Shown: in pieces, positions 51,501-59,210 of the stretch
How positions within the stretch are numbered: position 1 is the first letter of the stretch
How the letters are laid out: each line of letters starts with the position of its first letter
Source of the DNA: Parietichytrium sp. I65-24A
Taxonomy: Eukaryota; Sar; Bigyra; Thraustochytrida; Thraustochytriidae
Reading direction: 5' to 3'
DNA length: 64,000 nt
Assembly: GCA_012862575.1 (NCBI GenBank)
Contig: BLSF01000073.1
Location: 121,179 to 185,178, forward strand
Notes under the pieces: model-generated
The model's database searches: none
Told to the model about the DNA's origin: nothing
The model's input: the letters and a program-made list of their open reading frames with translations, nothing else
Translations under genes and position numbers: made by a program

Positions 51501-52612
51501 CCGGCACCTCTTCAGCGACGCACCAGATGTCAAAAACAACCTCTTCGAACTCTAGCGCTGAAGTGGTGGACCCCTCTCTTTTGGTTTCCAGCGCAAAAGG
51601 AAAGAAGGTTCAGTGGGTGGGGTGCAGGTATGGTCTCGCGAAGGACCAAAATAAGCGCGCCAAGATGGAGGATACCACCTGCATCATTCCAAAGCTGGTC
51701 GCAGCCGGGAAAGAATCCTTTTTCTCCACAAGCAAATCGCATACCTGCTTTTTCGCCGCTGTGTATGACGGCCATGGAGGTGATCTTGTCTCCAATCTAT
51801 TGAAGGAATCGCTGCACAGATCTATCGCGGCTCAGGAAACCTTCCAATTTGACGATCTGGAGCTACTGAGAGAGGCCATCATCCGTGGGTCAGTTGAGTT
51901 TGACCGTCAAATGCTTCACACTGCTGCGACTTACTTGAACGAACACCAGAAGCGAGTCTCCGCAGGTACTGCGCGCCAGGGTCTACTTCGAACGAAAGGA
52001 GACCGACCAGAGGACGAAAGTGCACAGAATCAATACCGAAAGGCTGGCTCAACGGCTTGCATGATGTTTTTGTCCAACTCCAAAAAAGGGGACGGAAGGA
52101 CCTTGACCATGGCCTGGGCTGGTGATACCCGAGCTGTATTGTGCCGTGGGGGAACCGCAGTCCCTCTCACCTTTGACCACAAAGCCAGCAACGAAGACGA
52201 ACGAGAGCGTATTCGCAACGCGGGTGGCACAGTGGATCGAAAAGGGCGAATTGACGGCACGCTGGCGGTTTCGAGGTCCTTTGGTGACATTATGCACATC
52301 GGTTTGGACATTGCCGCGATTGCGGCCATGAAGCGCACCGGGAAATCCCCGGAGGACGATGCACAGATCGAAGAGGGCATCGTGATCCCAGTTCCTGACA
52401 TTACCACCACACACTTGATGCCAAACGATGAATTTGTCATTATCGCTTCCGACGGGCTTTGGGATGTCATGCCAAACGAAGCGTCTGTCAATTTTGTAAG
52501 ACAACAGCTCAAGATGCACGAGGACGTGCAATTGGCTGCTCAGGCGCTTTGTGAGAAAGCCGTAGAGCGTTCTGTGGATAATATTAGTATCATCGTCATC
52601 TCTCTACGATGA
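48503..52612 (+). CDS. Cyclic-nucleotide-domain protein kinase fused to a PP2C phosphatase
   Basis: One exon, 1,369 residues. The N-terminal ~250 residues are low complexity (Asp/Glu and Ser runs near 150 and 200). CNB1 spans about 265-375 with cassette 'FGELALVYGQARNSNV'. CNB2 spans about 378-483 with 'FGQMALLSGAPRLATV'. The kinase spans about 595-870 and has 'IGRGTFGKV', the lysine in 'FAIKIID', 'VIHRDIKPMNLLL', 'KIADFGAAR' and 'GVTGTPAFMAPE', so it looks active. Its sequence feel is CaMKK/LKB1-like more than PKG-like. After a Ser/acidic linker, a complete PP2C spans about 1035-1369 with 'KMEDTT', 'AVYDGHGG', 'AGDTRAVLCRGG', 'VSRSFGD', 'ASDGLWDV' and 'SVDNISIIVI', keeping the metal-binding aspartates. 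It is a soluble signalling enzyme, likely cAMP/cGMP-responsive, combining opposing activities. Convergent with the lipase-like gene. Confidence 0.93.
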   Translation: MLRFFKKSSGGRGHQREDVPSAENLPNSASNSTSNSPASPSSRSGGIRLPSALPPDMTPPGEELSNMVPLSMGLDEAAHQKRPASRPFSPPGNAPKRVGRPTGRPVGKQDGVFDSDDELDEIMEAQAKQNSARSPISKGKMKVDNDFGADEILDDDDDDDDDDEEMEHKGGGSSGAAEPTLKRDKLRGLQIRTDNKKKQDSDSDASSSSSSSSSSSGSDDDSELEDLDDLVDISEDRGLFSGDQEREEREEIVRSNFDVLCQVPFFAQFPKEHQVQLFEELRVEHYRDGDLIVKQGDKGDRMYVIIDGEAVVWRVEPNGDSRDITHLYSNDYFGELALVYGQARNSNVSSIGPTVVMYLSKPSFEKFEKIRVYMIVQKIPLLSKLPSMEMQITIVRKLSSVIFEKGEAVVRQGDPGDAFYLISKGSAVVEEKSGEVSTHLYEGHTFGQMALLSGAPRLATVRAREQLICMKLMAADFQELIKQNKEFNKLLTSDDQMIRRRRSKRDARKNRKAAGSFDSIGGRRFSHDSGLTAGKGSAASMLASGEEGTHSGGHHHRRSSLGSASVHSNNNSGRQLQQQLIENTKVDKSSRGGHKVINGFLLQKDIGRGTFGKVKLCVHEKTGDQFAIKIIDKSLINRNEIVSKHAPGLSEMRQEVAIMKRLRHPNIVNLIAVIDDPAAEHLYIITEYCENGAIMEGLEDNKPLPEATARAYFRDILLGLQYLHHMGVIHRDIKPMNLLLTKDCVVKIADFGAARIVVGGTKWISGVTGTPAFMAPELLVEDSEVYDGPAVDLWSCGATLFMMVTGSPPWMSDDEIKLSKKVKNDELTFPSDWNKRNYSPHLKNLISQLLVKDPKQRLGLKETMCHDWVTEEGSEELAWVDEEYDAALYGVEATMTTEEEQEAAIDQLQSVPSSSFSPTPLSPFTGESSTPGSGRKKRRSARDSITEVDLDNLDGVVNVDESGSEDDDNESEYSVNNQYDFHRMTHRPSQAPRATSDDNAGTSSATHQMSKTTSSNSSAEVVDPSLLVSSAKGKKVQWVGCRYGLAKDQNKRAKMEDTTCIIPKLVAAGKESFFSTSKSHTCFFAAVYDGHGGDLVSNLLKESLHRSIAAQETFQFDDLELLREAIIRGSVEFDRQMLHTAATYLNEHQKRVSAGTARQGLLRTKGDRPEDESAQNQYRKAGSTACMMFLSNSKKGDGRTLTMAWAGDTRAVLCRGGTAVPLTFDHKASNEDERERIRNAGGTVDRKGRIDGTLAVSRSFGDIMHIGLDIAAIAAMKRTGKSPEDDAQIEEGIVIPVPDITTTHLMPNDEFVIIASDGLWDVMPNEASVNFVRQQLKMHEDVQLAAQALCEKAVERSVDNISIIVISLR

Positions 52613-52889
52613 GTGTTTCCTTTCTGGAGGAGTTTTCGAACAATCTGAATCTTGAGGAGAAATTTGAAAACTTGAGAGCTTTTCTACTCACATCAACGAA
52701 CAAGATATATAAATAAAATAGAAATAAGGAGACTGAAAAATCCTTAAAAGAAGAAAAAGCACAGCAAATATTCTAATTAATTACATCTCGAGTTGAATCT
52801 CGCTCCCGCAAGTACACTACATTGCCAGATCCAGTCAGGCACGCTACGACTACAATAATGTTCTACAGCGGCAAAGGTTGCCATTCTTG

Positions 52890-54185
52890 TTACAAATGCG
52901 CGGCAAGGGAGGAGCTAAAGAGTTTGTATCTGGCCAAGATTGTCCTCTTTTGGGACCGGGTCATCAAAAGTCTGTGAATAACTGTGATTGCTACCGTCAC
53001 AAACGTTGAAGACATGACCATGAGCCGGATAAAGCCAACTTCAAGTGCTTTCTGAAACGGTGATAGCGGAATTGGCTCTCCAAGCATGAGTTCTGCCACA
53101 TTATGCAGGAAGTGAGCGCGAATCGCCCAGCCCAGCTGGTCAACGATGCCGAGCTCTCCAGGAGGCTTGATGGCGCGATTCTTGGCCTGGAGCTGGGACT
53201 CGAAGCCAAGCCAATAGAAAAGCTCTTGGACAAAGTCACCTTCAATGTAAATGTTTTCGTGCGAAAGCACATTCTCGAGCACGTCAGCTTCGAGTTGTGA
53301 GGAGCGTACCCAGTTGGGCGAGGAAAAAGAGCGAGTATGCCACAAGGTGTCAAAAGCTGGGCTGTATTGGGCAACCAGGTGTTGAGCTCTCGCTCCGCCT
53401 TTGCTGTGGCCCGCGGATATGGCTTCTGTCGCATTCGCAAGCCAGGTCGTGAGGCGTGCGTCAAACATATCTGTTCCTGCGATGGCCCAGCCCTGGTGCA
53501 GGCGAGAGGATTTGTTGTGATCTACCAAGTTGGTTCGAAGCGCCCCAAGTAGATCTCGCGGAGAATTCCACCGCGTTCCACGGTGCGCGACTGCCACTAG
53601 ATCGCCGATGCGCATAAATAAGGCCGCGTTCACGGATCCCATAGACACGTACTGCCAGCAAAGGATGCCGGAATGGCATTCCCAGGGCATGCTGGTTTCC
53701 GAGGACGGCACTTCCTTGACAGTCACCCCCAGCGCCACAGACCGAAAAGCGATCTCCATCTGCGCATGTTCGTGGTCATACACGAGCGCCGAAAGCTCGC
53801 TGCCGAGCCTGTCCCAAAACTCGGGCTCATCCGCATCGCACATCCCGCCGGCGCGGTACTCTCTTCGCGCTGCCGTGCGCAAAGACAATGTCGTCCAGTC
53901 CTTCTCCCGTAACACCGAACTAGCCAAGTCAATCTTCGGCACCAAACCTGCTGGAATTCGACCGCTTTCATCTCCCTCGCGCTGCCAGCCGCCCAAGATC
54001 GCCACCGATTCAAGCCCGAGAGAGGCCATGTGTGCGATGGTGTCTTCCACGATCTGGTGCGCAAAGTGAGACTCTGGCAGAACGCACAGCAGCAGCAAGA
54101 CCACCGGACCCACGAGCCAGTGCGGCTGTCTCCGCAGCGCAACTATCACCACAACATTTAGAACCACAAGCCCTGCCCAATGCAT
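52890..54185 (-). CDS. Lipase-like alpha/beta-hydrolase with membrane anchors
   Basis: One exon, 431 residues from the ATG at 54185. The N-terminal ~38 residues are strongly hydrophobic (VVVIVAL... VVLLLLCVLP), a signal anchor or two short membrane passes. The hydrolase core is about 130-300: 'GDLVAVAHRGTRWNSPRDLL' corresponds to the lipase class 3 'FRGT' strand, and 'ISAGHSKGGARAQHL' is a GxSxG nucleophile elbow with Ser261. A second hydrophobic helix lies near 385-410. The catalytic Asp and His cannot be fixed by eye. It is probably a membrane-bound lipase or esterase; the exact substrate and family (lipase 3 or DUF2974-like) are uncertain. Confidence 0.7.
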   Translation of the reverse strand: MHWAGLVVLNVVVIVALRRQPHWLVGPVVLLLLCVLPESHFAHQIVEDTIAHMASLGLESVAILGGWQREGDESGRIPAGLVPKIDLASSVLREKDWTTLSLRTAARREYRAGGMCDADEPEFWDRLGSELSALVYDHEHAQMEIAFRSVALGVTVKEVPSSETSMPWECHSGILCWQYVSMGSVNAALFMRIGDLVAVAHRGTRWNSPRDLLGALRTNLVDHNKSSRLHQGWAIAGTDMFDARLTTWLANATEAISAGHSKGGARAQHLVAQYSPAFDTLWHTRSFSSPNWVRSSQLEADVLENVLSHENIYIEGDFVQELFYWLGFESQLQAKNRAIKPPGELGIVDQLGWAIRAHFLHNVAELMLGEPIPLSPFQKALEVGFIRLMVMSSTFVTVAITVIHRLLMTRSQKRTILARYKLFSSSLAAHL

Positions 54186-55886
54186 TCTTCCAACCTGTCT
54201 GTCTTGTCTATCTTTCTATCTATCTTTCTATTCTCCCTTTCCCCTTTTCAAAGTTCCCCTTTTCCCCAACGCTCCAGTTTCGCAATTTTCAGTTAATATA
54301 AGTGCCTTGCCCACCGTCGAGTCAGTTTGAGTCAGTTGAGTCAGTTGAGGAAGCGTGCCCCACAGCTGCAGCTCGTTCAGCTTCAACTTCAGGTACGATA
54401 TCGGCTATTTCAAATTCGGCCGTTACAGTTTCTCCCTTCAAAGGCTCTAAGCTTATTGAAACGACTGAGGGTCCCCGCAGGTGTGCGATTATTTGAGAGC
54501 AGCTGTTAGTCGCTCGTATAGTGTCCCGCGTAAGGAGGGTCCAAATCCTACACTACTGAGATATTATGGATTGGCGTAGGAATGGCACATCCACCGGAAA
54601 GTACCTTATAGGAAAGTAGCTTAGCGTTGAACTGTAATTGACTTTCGAATGATGCGTAATGGTAGGAGTGAATAGCGTATTTGGTACGATTGGAAATCGC
54701 ACACTCTTGACGTGACAAATCAGGGGGATAGAAGTGGATAGACATCAATTAATAAGTGGTGGTAGTTTGGTCAGTAAAGCACGGGTGTAGCGATTGTCGC
54801 GTGGGAGAGTAGTTCGCCTCGTTTGTTCGATTTCATTCGTTGAAGAACTCACCCATATTCTATGATTTTCGATACTTGGGCACTATGTTCTGGTAATAGA
54901 TCTGATGGTAAATACTTTGTAAGCAAACTTACCTTTAAGCTCTCTACTAAAGGTGCAGCTAAGCCTTACCATACTGCGTACTCACGAACGCTACGCTAAG
55001 TTTACAGTAGCGGCTCCGCACGACGGATTCTATCTTGCTACCTTATTCCCTATTAACTGGTACCAGCTGCGAGTGAGGACTTTTCCCTGGACAGCAATCA
55101 TCTTTCGTCACTTTGGAAAGCTCGCGCGTCTCATAGTTTACTCTACCAGCTGCAGTAAGCCGTCCTCTGGTGCATTTCGAGCCACGACATGCCACGACCA
55201 TCACAAAAGTACGCTTAGTCCTCGCTACCGCCCACTCGTACCGTCCAAGCGTACTTGTCGCGACGCCTAAGAGCTTCTATCCTCTCGTCTAGCAATCAAT
55301 TCTGACGTAAGCATTGCATACCGAGAATACTAATTAGTACACACTTGCTGTCTGCGAAAGAGATGGATGATGATGATGATGGAGTTCTACTGTGAAGTGG
55401 AAGAAGTGGAAGAAGTGGAATAGGTGGAAGGTGATTAATTATTAAAGTATGCATAGTTTGTGAGTGTTTGCGAACATTGGAAAATGGAAGATTTGAGAGG
55501 TGTCGAAGAACTTTCCTGTGAGCGTGGCTGATGACCAAAGACCTTTCTCGCTTTCTCGCTTTCTCGCTTGACAGGTCACATATCACATATCACATATCAA
55601 ATATCACATGTCACATGTCACAGGTTACATTTCACAGTTCGCAAATCACAGTTCACATTTCACAATTCACGTTTCACAGTTCACATTTCACAATTCGCAT
55701 TTCGCAGTTTGCAGCTAGCAGTTCATGTTCACAGTCGCCGGTCGCGAGTCAAAGATCGCACGTCACTCGCACATAGTTCGCGTCTCGTAGGTCGCAGCTC
55801 GCAGTTCGGAATCCACAGGTCGAAAAGCGGCCCAGTCTCAGCGAAGATCACCACGGGAGGCGGTTACGGAAGGCGCTGCAGGAGAA
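54186..55886. promoter_or_regulatory. Divergent promoter region with TATC, GAAGTGG and TCACA repeats and a large TA-step-rich island
   Basis: No gene supported. The lipase side holds a TATC/TTTC array (54205-54232). About 54490-55290 is the longest TAG/CTA/TAC/GTA-rich island in the window. The zinc-finger side holds GAAGTGG (about 55392-55425), CTCGCTTT (about 55543-55568) and a long TCACATA/TTCACAGT array (55575-55725) that turns into degenerate GTCGCA units up to about 55830. Confidence 0.5.
55575..55725. repeat. TCACATA / TTCACA(G/A)T tandem array
   Basis: About 150 bp of roughly eight-base units drifting from TCACATA to TTCACAGT to TTCGCAGT, ending about 160 bp before the zinc-finger ATG. 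The open frame through it is purely repetitive and not taken as a gene. Confidence 0.9.
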
Positions 55887-56588
55887 ATGGGTGGGGGAAA
55901 GGATATTCTCGACAAGCTTGCGCGTGACAAGCACAAGCCTCTGACGGAGCTTGCTGCGATGTTTACGCCTTCGAGGATTCCGCTGACAATTGCAGCACTG
56001 AAGCGCATCGTGGAGAAACAAGACAAACACCAGTGTTTGACTTGCTCCGTAGATTTTTGTACCAAAAGTGAGCTTCGCAAACATCTGCGAAAGCGTGGAA
56101 AGTGTCGTTACGGGCAAGCGAAGCTTTTAAAGGAAAGGAAAAAAGCTTTTGAATCCTTCTGCTCGCAACTTAGCGATGCGCAGAAGAAGAACATCATGAC
56201 AGAATTGCAAAGTGAGCCCATGACCAAGTCGGATTGGGCCAGAGGAGGTAAGCTTCGCGGCGAAGTCAGCGAGCAAACAGCCGAAAGTCGCCGCACTGCA
56301 AGGATCGGGTTCATCATCCTCAGGCTCATTTACAACAGAGGCGTCAGTGACCCTTCAAGCGATTCCGCCTCGTCGAAAAAGGATCAAAAGAAGGATGGTC
56401 AAAAGAAGGCGTCGAAAAAGGATCCAAAGAAAGATGGTCAAAAGAAAGAACGATATGAGAAATTTTCAAAGCTTATTGCAGAACTTCCCGAGCTGAGTAA
56501 GAAACAGAAGCGCTCTTTGGAGCGCCTGATGTGCAAACAAGCCCAATTAATCCATTTGGGAGGGTTCACCAATGACGACGTTGAGTGA
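55887..56588 (+). CDS. Small zinc-finger-like basic protein
   Basis: A complete frame of 233 residues from an ATG directly after the repeat-rich flank (MGGGKDILDKLARDKH). Residues about 49-75 form a single C2H2/C2HC-like finger: Cys-x2-Cys (CLTC), about 12 residues on a His (KHLRKRGKC), then Cys as possible fourth ligand. The centre is helical and charged. At about 175-195 is a Lys-rich duplicated tract (KKDQKKDGQKKA, KKDPKKDGQKKE). It is probably nuclear or nucleic-acid-binding by composition. No family recognised. Confidence 0.55.
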   Translation: MGGGKDILDKLARDKHKPLTELAAMFTPSRIPLTIAALKRIVEKQDKHQCLTCSVDFCTKSELRKHLRKRGKCRYGQAKLLKERKKAFESFCSQLSDAQKKNIMTELQSEPMTKSDWARGGKLRGEVSEQTAESRRTARIGFIILRLIYNRGVSDPSSDSASSKKDQKKDGQKKASKKDPKKDGQKKERYEKFSKLIAELPELSKKQKRSLERLMCKQAQLIHLGGFTNDDVE

Positions 56589-56929
56589 TGCCGGCGAAAG
56601 TCCAATCAAAAAGTAAAGAAAGAAATCACAACTCTCACCTCACAAAATCAATTGACGCCTCAAGTGACAACAAGCAGACCAAGGTAAGCACAGCCCTATG
56701 TTCCCTTCAATGCGCCCATAAATCTAATGACATTTAAAAAGTGTCGCCAAACAGGATGGCGTTTAGGTTCGTAGCGTATTGGAGGAAGGTTGACATCCGA
56801 CATCGAGGGGCAGCAATTCTAGATTATTATTTTCTTTCTCTCGTCAAAACGGACGCCCTTCGTCATCATTGGAGGAGGAACTAAAGTTCTATAAAGAACG
56901 GTCGAAAATTTATTTACTGGAGGAGTATT
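56589..56929. other. Convergent 3'-3' spacer
   Basis: AT-rich DNA between the zinc-finger gene (+) and the CKAP2-like gene (-). Presumed 3' UTRs; nothing else seen, and no microsatellite. Confidence 0.5.
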
Positions 56930-58258
56930 TTACACAAGGAGATCTTCCTCGCGATCGTCTGCCTCGTGGTGGTTCTGTGGAAAGCTCGGGTTGGGAGTGT
57001 ATGTGTAGTTTGCTTGTTTTAGCAGCGATCCTCTGTCTTCCTCAGGCTTGTTCCGTGCCAAGCGGGCGGAGCGGCGAACCGGAGTGAGGGTAAGCTCGCT
57101 GCCAAGGTCTTCTTTGCACACTTTGCTCGATTTCACTGTTGCAACACCTACAATCGATCCTGAGCGCTCCGGGGTCGATTGGTGTCCCATATCGTGGTGA
57201 CGATGTACGGATCCCTGAAGAACTGCAACGCGAAGTGGCTTCTTGCCACTCAACAAGGACTTTTTCTCGGCTGGCTTTTTGACCTCGGTTTTAGGGTTGA
57301 ACTCAAGGTAAGCACTGAGATCGTCCGAAGCTCCAAAGACGGTCTCCTCTGCAGACTCGGTCTTCTCCGGGGTACAAGGAGCAGCGGATTCGAGCGCTGG
57401 GGGGTTCTCATCGCCTTCCTCACCATCGCTGGCGGAGTCGTGACAGTCTGTGGGCGGCGGCGGTGAGGCCGTCTCTGCTTCTGCTGGTCGAGTGGGCGGT
57501 GCAGTGGCACCACTGGTCTCGAATGGTTCCACCAGAAGACTTTCGATGGCATCCAGAGGTTGAGAACCTCTGAAGAGCTCCTTCTCAAAATGTTGGCTGG
57601 AAAACTGTAGCAGTTCCGGGTCATTGCAGTGCCGAATTGCGTGAATCAAGACACAGGTGGTTCTTCGGGTGTTGCCGTTTTTCTTCTCGATCTCTGCAAG
57701 ACTGGTCCAAAAAGAGCCAACTGTCACAGAGTCGTGGATCTGCTCTTTCATCTCTCGAAGCAAAGCTCTTGCGTCTTTCAATTTACCACAAGAGATTAGT
57801 TCGTTCACCACATCGATTTGAGTGTCCACGAGATGCTCAAGCTTTTTCCTTTTTGACTCAGCGTTATCGGGACGAAACGGAGTTCCTTGTATCGACGCTG
57901 GTGCTGAAACTTTTGCTTGAACAGCCCGCTCGAGCTTTCTCTCTTCCAAGGCTGTCCTGCGCTTCCTGGCACTCTGCTCTAGTCTGCGTTTCACATCGTC
58001 CAGTCTCGCACTCGTCGTTGGTCTCTCTGTTGCTGGCGTGGGATGGCCGCCTTCCGTCCCAGGTACTTCCTTCTTCTTGAACACGAGCTTTGTTGGGGTG
58101 AGGTGCGATCCAGGCTGCAAGTTTCTTCTTTTGGCGACATTCTCCTCGTTACCAACTTGATCTATCCCGCTTTTGGCGTGGGCGCGCTTCAGCCCTGCTG
58201 CGCCTCCTTGCGCCCGCATTTTGCGCCACTCTTCTAGTTTCTGTCTGCGGTCCGTCAT
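56930..58258 (-). CDS. CKAP2-like microtubule-associated protein (tentative)
   Basis: One exon, 442 residues from the ATG at 58258. The N-terminus 'RRQKLEEWRKMRAQ' resembles a short basic helix found in spindle/microtubule-associated proteins, including CKAP2. The first 140 residues are Lys/Arg-rich. Residues about 145-230 form a helical unit, 'VVNELISCGKLKDARALLRE' then 'FWTSLAEIEKKNGNTRRT', like the TPR/HAT-type helices of CKAP2. Later parts are acidic and Pro/Ser-rich, and a 'LTPVRRSARLARN' motif sits near residue 395. These shared features suggest a CKAP2-type mitotic spindle protein, but no single motif is decisive. An unrelated disordered nuclear protein is the alternative. Confidence 0.5.
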   Translation of the reverse strand: MTDRRQKLEEWRKMRAQGGAAGLKRAHAKSGIDQVGNEENVAKRRNLQPGSHLTPTKLVFKKKEVPGTEGGHPTPATERPTTSARLDDVKRRLEQSARKRRTALEERKLERAVQAKVSAPASIQGTPFRPDNAESKRKKLEHLVDTQIDVVNELISCGKLKDARALLREMKEQIHDSVTVGSFWTSLAEIEKKNGNTRRTTCVLIHAIRHCNDPELLQFSSQHFEKELFRGSQPLDAIESLLVEPFETSGATAPPTRPAEAETASPPPPTDCHDSASDGEEGDENPPALESAAPCTPEKTESAEETVFGASDDLSAYLEFNPKTEVKKPAEKKSLLSGKKPLRVAVLQGSVHRHHDMGHQSTPERSGSIVGVATVKSSKVCKEDLGSELTLTPVRRSARLARNKPEEDRGSLLKQANYTYTPNPSFPQNHHEADDREEDLLV

Positions 58259-59210
58259 CTCCCTGCAAGCCCCTTATTCGCACTCAGTCTGCGCCCTGCG
58301 CACCCCTGAACCCCCGTACTTTTTCTTGGCTTCGAGCCTTGGGTACTGTACTCTGTTGTGGCCGTGAGTGATTCGCGCTGAGAAAGCTTTATCGCAACAT
58401 GGGGGCATTCGCTCGGCGTATCCCTTTTCAGACAGTTACTAGAACCGGGAATCATTTACCTTTGCATAGGCACCAGCAATTGATTCGTAAGGCGCGGCAG
58501 AGATATAGATAGATAGGCAGATAGCCGCGCGGGTGACACAGTTGTGCACTGTGTCAAGAGTGTGTTTTCACAGCGACCGAAATCGTTGCCCAGGCGATGC
58601 CCCGAACTGAGCTTGAGTGGCCCGAGTCCAACGCGCATTCCCCAGCTTCCCTGTCCTTTCTGCTTCAGCTCGAGAACTTTGCCCAGCTCTTGCGTGTCGA
58701 AACACCTGCGCGCTCCGTTTCGTTTTATGATTGTTTTATCGTTGAGTTGAGCATCTTCGTTCACATGTCAATCAATGTCCATTGAAATTGACTGTGCAAA
58801 ACTTTTCCTCAACTCCCAAAAACAAGCGTTTGAACCTGTTTCGCGATGCCCCACAATGGGGTGACACGGAGGGGCCTCCGTTACGACCTTCTGCTAGCAT
58901 TTACTCACAGGAGTGCTCCAATAGCACTGGTAGCCTTCTGCATATGCAGGAAACTCTACAAGCGCCCTGTCCTATCCTTTCATTTCATTTCATTTCATTT
59001 TCATGTCAGAGTGGAAAGTGTCGATGGCAATGGAAGGACAATTGCTCGCGATGAGAAAGCTGTGAAAAGCAGTCTCGATGAGCGAGTTTTGTCTGCAAGC
59101 AAGTCCAGGAAAGAGCGCGCGCAAGGAGAGACAGGCTTCGTTTGAAGAAAGATCGCGACGAAAGGAAGTAAGGAAGGCAAGGCAGAAGGGAGAGTACAGA
59201 TCGACTCGCG
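58259..59210. promoter_or_regulatory. Divergent spacer between the CKAP2-like and P450 genes
   Basis: No gene supported. It contains a GATA-type run (58500-58520) on the CKAP2-like side and a TTTCA pentamer repeat (58976-59001) about 210 bp before the P450 ATG. Short frames around 58544-58785 look random. Confidence 0.45.

Noticed and set aside
55568-55927. Plus-strand frame rich in His/Ser repeats
   Set aside because: It is the TCACATA/TTCACA microsatellite read as protein; the downstream zinc-finger ATG is in another frame.
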